DNA of 39,907 nt from DATKXO01 sp035528995 (GTDB lineage Bacteria; Planctomycetota; Phycisphaerae; UBA1845): NCBI GenBank assembly GCA_035528995.1, contig DATKXO010000171.1, positions 1 to 39,907 of the forward strand, given 5' to 3'. The notes beneath the pieces were generated by a model. It saw nothing but the letters and a program-made list of their open reading frames with translations, had not been told where the DNA came from and searched no databases. A program made the translations under genes and the position numbers. Of the stretch, positions 36,255-39,907 are shown one piece after another. The number at the start of each line of letters is the position of its first letter. Positions within the stretch are counted from its first letter, which is position 1.

Positions 36255-36276
36255 GTAACTCAAGTACCTGAGTTAC
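36255..36276. promoter_or_regulatory. palindromic operator between divergent phage promoters
   Basis: Perfect 8-bp inverted repeat GTAACTCA (36255-36262) / TGAGTTAC (36269-36276) with spacer AGTACC. On the minus strand TTGCGT and TACTCT, 17 bp apart, form a plausible leftward -35/-10 with the palindrome in the spacer. On the plus strand TTGATT and AAGATT about 17 bp apart are a weaker rightward candidate. The flanking genes are the early operon and an RHH protein. Confidence 0.7.
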
Positions 36277-36315
36277 GCAAGTTGATTTTCTGGATTTTTT
36301 CGAAAAGATTTGGCT

Positions 36316-36651
36316 ATGGCCAGGGGCAAAGAGCCGAAAGCGCAGTTCAATCTGCGGCTTCCCAAGGAAGTACTGCGCCATCTGGAGGACCGGTACTACC
36401 GGACCGGCGTAGAGAAACAAATCCAGTCGCTCGCTGGACTTGTAGCCTTCGAGTGGTGCGACGAGGCGGAACGCTCGGCAATCATGCAGGTGGCTACGCG
36501 GGTCGCAAGAGGCGAAGTCGCGTGGCCGGATGTTGTTGCGGCTCTGGGTCGTCGAAAGACCGCCACTGGTCAGCAAAAAGAGCTTCTAGGCTTGATCGCG
36601 CCGTACGTTGGTGGTGGCGATACCAAGAGAGCAAAACAGCGTCCGGCGTAG
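36316..36651 (+). CDS. ribbon-helix-helix protein, candidate phage repressor
   Basis: Encodes 111 residues from ATG 36316 (TTG 36310 also in frame). The segment KAQFNLRLPKEVLRHLEDRYYRTGVEKQIQSLAGLVAFE (about 8-46) is a Arc/CopG-type ribbon-helix-helix DNA-binding motif: alternating strand residues then two helices. RHH dimers bind short inverted repeats such as the GTAACTCA/TGAGTTAC site just upstream. It is transcribed away from the early operon, as a lysogeny repressor would be. The C-terminal region is helical (ERSAIMQVATRVARGEVAWPDVVAALG). Repressor identity is inference from motif and position. Confidence 0.7.
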   Translation: MARGKEPKAQFNLRLPKEVLRHLEDRYYRTGVEKQIQSLAGLVAFEWCDEAERSAIMQVATRVARGEVAWPDVVAALGRRKTATGQQKELLGLIAPYVGGGDTKRAKQRPA

Positions 36652-36826
36652 CGTCGATGGCTTGGTGCGCCATGGCCCTGGCGGCCTCGACCTCCGAGCG
36701 CAGGTGAAGCAGTAGCTGTTGCATGGTCTAGTGTCCCGATAGTCGGACCTGTCGACCGTCATCCTTGACAGGCGATTCCATGGCCCCCGACAGGCCGACC
36801 CAAGGCAGGCAACCGTCCACCGCGCC

Positions 36827-37489
36827 ATGGCAGTATCGGACGATTCTGGTGTTCAGTGTACGGGACGCGTTAGGGGGAGTCAAGTAGAAATCCTGGCCGA
36901 TTCTGGAATGGCACTCAAGCTGACGATCGACTTTGGCAAGGGTGCGCCGCGGACCGCCAAAGAGGCGTCCGTGCTCGCGCAAGACGCCGCCAGGCGTGGC
37001 GATGAAGGGTGGCATTGCCATTGGGACGGCATCCGTTTCCTGCTGGATGCGACGTGGGTAAAGAAAGCGCGGCCACAGGCGGAGCGGCTGGTCTTGGCAT
37101 GGTGTCGGGCGTGCACAGGCCTGCGATACCCGGACGGGCCGAGAGACCGGGCAGATTTGGTCGATAAGCTGATCATGTTGCTGCGCGAGGGGATGCCAGC
37201 ATGGCTCGACGACATCGATGGGGAAAGGAGACGTCAGCTCGAGAAGGCGCGGACGCGCAAGCGCACGCTGCATGTGTCGCAAAAAGCCGTGAAGGAGCTA
37301 GAGGAGTTCCGGTCCGTGTTTGTGGTGACGGGGCGCGAAATAGCCGAGGGACTGGACTTGAGGGCTTTGGGAGAATCGTGGTGCTTGCAGGCGATCGATG
37401 AATGTCTAGGCTACTGGCGTGAGCAGTTGGCGTTCATAGAGGCCCGGATTGCTGAAGGGGAAAGTGGAGGTAGGGCCGCGCAAGGGTGA
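36827..37489 (+). CDS. phage protein of unknown function
   Basis: Encodes up to 220 residues from ATG 36827, or 193 from ATG 36908 (MALKLTIDFGKGAPRTAKEA), which reads more like a natural N-terminus; neither has a good ribosome site. Visible features are DAARRGDEGWHCHWDGIRFLLDATWVKKARPQAERLVLAWCRACTGLRY and a long charged helix (DDIDGERRRQLEKARTRKRTLHVSQKAVKELEEFRSVF). Several Trp and Cys residues suggest a folded globular domain. It follows the RHH gene in the same direction and is followed at once by a membrane protein. No family recognised. Confidence 0.6.
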   Translation: MAVSDDSGVQCTGRVRGSQVEILADSGMALKLTIDFGKGAPRTAKEASVLAQDAARRGDEGWHCHWDGIRFLLDATWVKKARPQAERLVLAWCRACTGLRYPDGPRDRADLVDKLIMLLREGMPAWLDDIDGERRRQLEKARTRKRTLHVSQKAVKELEEFRSVFVVTGREIAEGLDLRALGESWCLQAIDECLGYWREQLAFIEARIAEGESGGRAAQG

Positions 37490-37492
37490 GGG

Positions 37493-37816
37493 GTGCTTGC
37501 GAGATCGGGGGCGTTGGAGTCGGAATTGCTGATGAAGAGGCAGACCGTAGGCAGCCGTCGGGCAGGTGTGGTGCTGATGTTGGTCGGCGCGGGGCTGGCG
37601 GTGCTCGGCACGCCGATACTCGCGCTGGCGGGGGGACCGCTGGCAATCGGACTGGGGCTGATCGCAGCGCTGTTCGTGGCCGGGATGGGGGGCAGCGAAC
37701 TGGCTGACGCCGACAAGGTGCGCTGCCCGGAGTGCAAAAGCAAGATGCGAAAGGACGCCAGCCGTTGCCATCGCTGTGGTGCGGCACTTGAAAAAAAAGG
37801 GGCGGAAGCCCCTTGA
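37493..37816 (+). CDS. small membrane protein with C-terminal zinc ribbon
   Basis: Encodes 107 residues from GTG 37493 or 94 from ATG 37532. Two adjacent hydrophobic helices (RAGVVLMLVGAGLAVLGTPILALAG and GPLAIGLGLIAALFVAGMG) are followed by a zinc ribbon (CPECKSKMRKDASRCHRCG). This pattern of membrane hairpin plus Zn ribbon occurs in many small superinfection- or stress-related proteins of unknown role. The last codons lie inside the leftward terminator hairpin. Separated from the preceding gene by three bases. Confidence 0.65.
   Translation: MLARSGALESELLMKRQTVGSRRAGVVLMLVGAGLAVLGTPILALAGGPLAIGLGLIAALFVAGMGGSELADADKVRCPECKSKMRKDASRCHRCGAALEKKGAEAP
37791..37812 (-). terminator. leftward intrinsic terminator
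   Basis: On the minus strand: GGGGC-TTCC-GCCCC followed by eight Ts. It is a textbook terminator for transcription arriving from the right, although no minus-strand gene is evident there, so an antisense or regulatory RNA is possible. Confidence 0.7.
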
Positions 37817-37819
37817 CAC

Positions 37820-37999
37820 GCCCCCAGCCGGCGTGGTAGTGGGGCGAATTGCGATGCGGCGAGAGGCCGCGACTGATCGAAGGGCGACTGAGACCGCCCT
37901 AGCGTACGACAACCGAATCTGAACCGGTGCATCAGTTACAGGCGCCGGGTCTGGATTGCCTAGCAAAGCTGCGGGCAGACCAGACCCGGTGCCTTTTTT
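37820..37999 (+). ncRNA. candidate structured RNA ending in a strong terminator
   Basis: A coding-poor stretch after the membrane gene. Hairpins, in order: GCGGC/GCCGC (about 37856-37870), AGGGCG/CGCCCT (about 37881-37900), then a 14-bp stem GGCGCCGGGTCTGG (37941-37954) / CCAGACCCGGTGCC (37980-37993, one G-U) with a 25-nt loop holding its own short stem, and six Ts at 37994-37999. TTGACA at 37813 could be a -35. It could be an ncRNA, an attenuator, or simply the terminator of the RHH operon. Confidence 0.45.
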
Positions 38000-38499
38000 G
38001 CGCGAGCAGGGACGCGATGCACGCGGTTACGGACGACCGAGGCCGACTCGAATCTCTTTCCTCCTTTCCTTCCCCTCCCGAGGACGGGGCCGAGGCGCGT
38101 GCGAGGCAGACCGCGCTGGGGCGGCCGGTTGCAGGCCCGCAAGGGACTCCCGACCGCCCCGGGCCCTGGCGGGCCAGCCCGCCTCTGTCTGGTGCGACCT
38201 GCACCAGGGTGCATCACCCTGCACCACTGCGATATTTCTACGAGGCCAGCGTCGAATGGGCCCCGGCCGTGCGACGTTCACGGCCGGGGCCGGCGCCTGC
38301 CTCGTTTGGACCGGTACGACTGCGCAGAGAAAGCCGCGCTGGCGAAGGCGGCGGGGGGCCACTGCGTGGCGGCGATGGCCGCCGCGCGGCGGCGAAAGCA
38401 CGGATGCGGGCGAGATGCCACGGATGGCGCCCCCGCCGCCCGGCCTTTTGGGTGAAAAGCGGCGGGTCGAACCCGCCCTACCTTAACAGGAGATTTAAC
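38000..38499. other. gene-free region rich in hairpins between early and late genes
   Basis: No convincing gene. Contains a polypyrimidine tract (about 38056-38080), TGGTGC/GCACCA and AGGGTG/CACCCT hairpins near 38190-38225, a perfect 13-bp inverted repeat at 38259-38291 (seven-base loop), and GGCGGGTCG/CGACCCGCC-type elements before the lipoprotein. The region separates regulatory from late-type genes. Confidence 0.5.
38259..38291. repeat. perfect 13-bp inverted repeat
   Basis: GGCCCCGGCCGTG (38259-38271), loop CGACGTT, CACGGCCGGGGCC (38279-38291). No T-run follows on either strand, so it is more likely a protein-binding or RNA structural element than a terminator. Confidence 0.7.
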
Positions 38500-39225
38500 G
38501 TGAAACGCAGAACGCTCGAAATCGCGTGCCTGGCGGCGTGGGGGCTGATCGTGCTGATCGGAGGCTGCGCTCAGAACACCGAGACGCCGGTGCAGACCCG
38601 GGCCGATACGCTCACGCCCAGCGACCAGGGGCAACTCCAGGACCAGTTCGGCAACAGCGTTCGCGAGCCCAACCAACGGCTGGTCTCCATCGGCGTCGTC
38701 GAACACATGCACATCCACAGCCCGTTCAGTAACGACGCGCCGGTGCCGGAGGACCTGCTGCTGGCCTGCGCCGAGTCGGCCCAGATGGGGCCGGCCGGAA
38801 CGGCACAGACCGAAGGCAGCGACGCGACGCACACCATGACCACCGACGCGATTTCGGTCACGGTGACGCAGTCGGTGACGGCCGGAACTGAGATGCAGGC
38901 GGCACAGACGGCCACACAGACGCCGGGCGTGAGCACGACGCAGACGCCGAGCGCTACGATCACGCCGACGCAATCGCCGGAAACCTCTCTGGCGGTCGAC
39001 GTGCCGATCGCCTGGGCGGGCGGGCTGGCGTCGGGTGCGGCCAACGCGGCACAGGGCGGCGACGCGACGCAGACCAAGTCGGACACGAATACGGTGCGGT
39101 GGCTGCAGACGCTGGCGGAATGCCTCAAAGACCCCGACTTCGTGGAGGCGGTCAACCGCCTGATGAGCGGAGAGGCGGAACCGGCCAAGGCGGAGGAACC
39201 AACGACGCAGCCGAGCGGCGAGTAG
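38500..39225 (+). CDS. Thr/Gln-rich phage lipoprotein
   Basis: Encodes 241 residues from GTG 38500, with AGGAG 7 bases upstream. KRRTLEIACLAAWGLIVLIGGC is a lipoprotein signal (lipobox IGGC). The mature part is low in hydrophobics and very rich in Thr, Gln and Ala (TATQTPGVSTTQTPSATITPTQSPET), like an extended surface linker, and ends in a small helical domain (LQTLAECLKDPDFVEAVNRLM). Phage lipoproteins of this sort may block superinfection or assist lysis; the order lipoprotein then holin-like gene would fit a lysis module. Family not recognised. Confidence 0.7.
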   Translation: MKRRTLEIACLAAWGLIVLIGGCAQNTETPVQTRADTLTPSDQGQLQDQFGNSVREPNQRLVSIGVVEHMHIHSPFSNDAPVPEDLLLACAESAQMGPAGTAQTEGSDATHTMTTDAISVTVTQSVTAGTEMQAAQTATQTPGVSTTQTPSATITPTQSPETSLAVDVPIAWAGGLASGAANAAQGGDATQTKSDTNTVRWLQTLAECLKDPDFVEAVNRLMSGEAEPAKAEEPTTQPSGE

Positions 39226-39235
39226 GCACGCACAC

Positions 39236-39251
39236 GACCGGTAAACCGGTC
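39236..39251. repeat. hairpin micro-repeat ACCGGTAAACCGGT
   Basis: GACCGGT-AA-ACCGGTC palindrome 11 bp after the lipoprotein stop. Short relative of the hairpins at 30839, 35713 and 39511. Confidence 0.6.
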
Positions 39252-39256
39252 CTCAA

Positions 39257-39520
39257 ATGGAGGGTGGGGTAGGGAAACCGCCCCACCGCAGGTGGATGGC
39301 ACGGGTCGCTGATGACATCGTGATCGTTGGCCCACGAGCCGCGTGCAAGGCGACGCTGCACGAACTGGGCCTGGACCGGCCGCGCGGCAACTGGGACGTC
39401 GGCAACATCGTGGTCATCAACCTGACGCCGGCGCTGGAGAAGGCGATGGCGCCGGTGGCGGCGGACCTGCTGGCCCGGGCGCTGGCGGCGAAGTCGAGCA
39501 CTTTTCGATCCACCGGTTGA
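39257..39520 (+). CDS. small phage protein bracketed by micro-repeats
   Basis: Encodes 87 residues from ATG 39257, or 74 from ATG 39296; the first 13 codons are within a micro-repeat copy (39278). The core (DDIVIVGPRAACKATLHELGLDRPRGNWDVGNIVVINLTPALEKAMAPVAADLLARALAA) looks like a real alpha/beta protein. The stop codon TGA is part of another repeat (39511), so both ends are set by mobile micro-repeats. No ribosome site is clear. Family not recognised. Confidence 0.5.
   Translation: MEGGVGKPPHRRWMARVADDIVIVGPRAACKATLHELGLDRPRGNWDVGNIVVINLTPALEKAMAPVAADLLARALAAKSSTFRSTG
39278..39295. repeat. micro-repeat CCGCCCCACCGCAGGTGG
   Basis: Exact copy of 28537-28554. Located at the start of the 87-residue ORF. 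Confidence 0.75.
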
Positions 39521-39535
39521 AAACCGGTGCCACAC
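39511..39535. repeat. hairpin micro-repeat ACCGGTTGAAAACCGGTGCC
   Basis: CACCGGTT-GA-AAACCGGTG hairpin with CCACAC tail. It supplies the stop of the gene at 39257 and lies 13 bp before the holin-like gene. Confidence 0.75.
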
Positions 39536-39548
39536 GGGAGTCCGAGCC

Positions 39549-39779
39549 ATGGACTGGATCAGACGGATCTGGAAGACCAAGACGTTCAAGCTGGCCGTGG
39601 GGGCCATTCTGGCAGCCGTCGGGGCGTACCTGGGCGACAAGATCGGCCTGGTGGAAATGGTCGTCGCCATCGTCGTCGCACTGCAGACCGTGTTCGTGCG
39701 CGACGCCATCGCGACGCAGCCGCGCGGGACCATACTGAGGCCGCCGGGTGGGAACGGTCAACAGCGACATGGCGGATGA
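39549..39779 (+). CDS. holin-sized phage membrane protein
   Basis: Encodes 76 residues from ATG 39549, with GGGAG upstream. A basic start (MDWIRRIWKTKTFK) precedes LAVGAILAAVGAYLGDKIGLVEMVVAIVVALQTVFV, two short hydrophobic helices split by a turn. The size and plan match small phage holins, which pierce the inner membrane at lysis, but many small phage membrane proteins share this form. The gene ends at a micro-repeat. Confidence 0.65.
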   Translation: MDWIRRIWKTKTFKLAVGAILAAVGAYLGDKIGLVEMVVAIVVALQTVFVRDAIATQPRGTILRPPGGNGQQRHGG

Positions 39780-39797
39780 CCACCTGCGGTGGGGCGG
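39780..39797. repeat. micro-repeat CCACCTGCGGTGGGGCGG
   Basis: Inverted copy of the 28537/39278 element. It touches the stop codon of the holin-like gene, and its GGTGGGGCGG end may act as the ribosome site of the next ATG at 39800. Confidence 0.7.
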
Positions 39798-39799
39798 AA

Positions 39800-39907
39800 A
39801 TGCCCGATGAACCGAGCCAGTCCGCGGAGATGGAACTCAGCGAGGATGCCGCCGGTGTTCGAGACCTGCTCAATCGCTACTTCGACGATCGGCCGCTTAA
39901 CGCCGCC
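39800..39907 (+). CDS. phage protein, N-terminal part only
   Basis: ATG 39800 opens a frame that runs off the window after 36 codons (PDEPSQSAEMELSEDAAGVRDLLNRYFDDRP). It is acidic and helical. The start lies two bases after the micro-repeat at 39780. Late-region position after a holin-like gene would suit a terminase small subunit or lysis gene, but this fragment cannot tell. Confidence 0.5.
   Translation, partial: MPDEPSQSAEMELSEDAAGVRDLLNRYFDDRPLNAA

Larger units (their letters stand above)
24352..39907. mobile_element. Mu-like prophage, left-hand part (left terminus at about 24352)
   Basis: Starts with the terminal inverted repeat at 24352 and contains a DDE transposase (A) and AAA ATPase (B) gene pair, with early genes running toward the left terminus and late-type genes running right past the window edge. 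The layout, with A/B on the strand opposite the late genes and the early operon pointing at the left end, resembles BcepMu-type transposable phages rather than Mu itself. Its orientation is the same as the prophage part at 1-2363, so the 22 kb between is host DNA flanked by two direct copies or by one copy in a circular molecule. Confidence 0.8.

Noticed and set aside
36494..36724. Minus-strand ORF of 76 codons (MQQLLLHLRSEVEAARAMAHQAI)
   Set aside because: Its first part looks protein-like, but it overlaps the RHH gene by 158 bp on the other strand and has no clear ribosome site. Not listed, though it could be real.
37930..37999. A tRNA- or tmRNA-like structure
   Set aside because: A T-arm-like element (TTCAGAT loop) occurs on the minus strand but lacks A58 and no acceptor or anticodon arms pair.
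37927..39225. Long frame joining the hairpin region to the lipoprotein
   Set aside because: Its first 190 codons are Arg/Pro/Gly-rich noise; the GTG at 38500 has the ribosome site and lipoprotein signal.

Overview
This is a high-GC bacterial window, most likely from a planctomycete-type bacterium. That is an inference from the gene mix: a SUF Fe-S operon with SufU, a membrane Ser/Thr kinase with a CHASE2-like sensor, DUF1573 and DUF4159 proteins, secreted TldD-like proteins, and many short palindromic micro-repeats. About 22 kb of chromosomal DNA (2364-24351) lies between the right end of one Mu-like transposable prophage (1-2363) and the left end of another in the same orientation (24352-39907). 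The two ends share a 26-bp imperfect terminal inverted repeat (22/26 identical, 5'-TG...CA-3') and an inner copy of GCGCGGATT 65-66 bp further in.

Host segment. 2.8-8.5 kb is the operon sufB-sufC-sufD-sufS-sufU plus a MIP18/DUF59 gene, closed by a hairpin terminator. Next comes an exported DUF1573 protein interrupted by an in-frame TGA exactly where the family has the first Cys of its CGC motif. A SECIS-like hairpin follows directly, so it may be a selenoprotein. Then follow an aspartate/glutamate racemase (-), the kinase (+), two tiny membrane-protein ORFs (-), a STAS protein (-), a THEP1-type NTPase (-), a TldD-like metalloprotease with a partner lacking the zinc motif (+), and a leftward group: thioesterase, DUF885 lipoprotein, and a prenyltransferase-fold/DUF4159 protein.

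Phage, right part. The early operon runs leftward from a divergent control region at 36.25 kb, where a perfect 8+8 bp inverted repeat faces a ribbon-helix-helix gene. It carries a CII-like regulator, transposase A (DDE), ATPase B, a MazG-like protein, SANT/Myb, winged-helix and zinc-finger DNA-binding proteins, an HNH endonuclease, a RAMP-like protein and several unknowns, many joined by ATGA overlaps, ending at the phage terminus. Rightward genes from 36.3 kb include the RHH gene, unknowns, a structured and probably non-coding stretch with a strong terminator, a lipoprotein and a holin-sized membrane protein. At the far left of the window are a Mu gpT-type head protein and a frameshifted coiled-coil gene running up to the right end.

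The most unusual signal is at 26686-26886. Two arrays of exactly 15 pentamers each (GNNAC; CGTNN on the transcribed strand) lie in a 126-bp tandem duplication inside the early operon. AC is invariant in 30/30 units and G in 27/30, while the NN positions vary almost freely. Each array sits between a stop codon and the next ribosome-binding site and ATG, and the second leads into the RAMP-like gene. Fixed triplets at 5-nt spacing recall the RNA targets of ring-shaped regulators such as TRAP.
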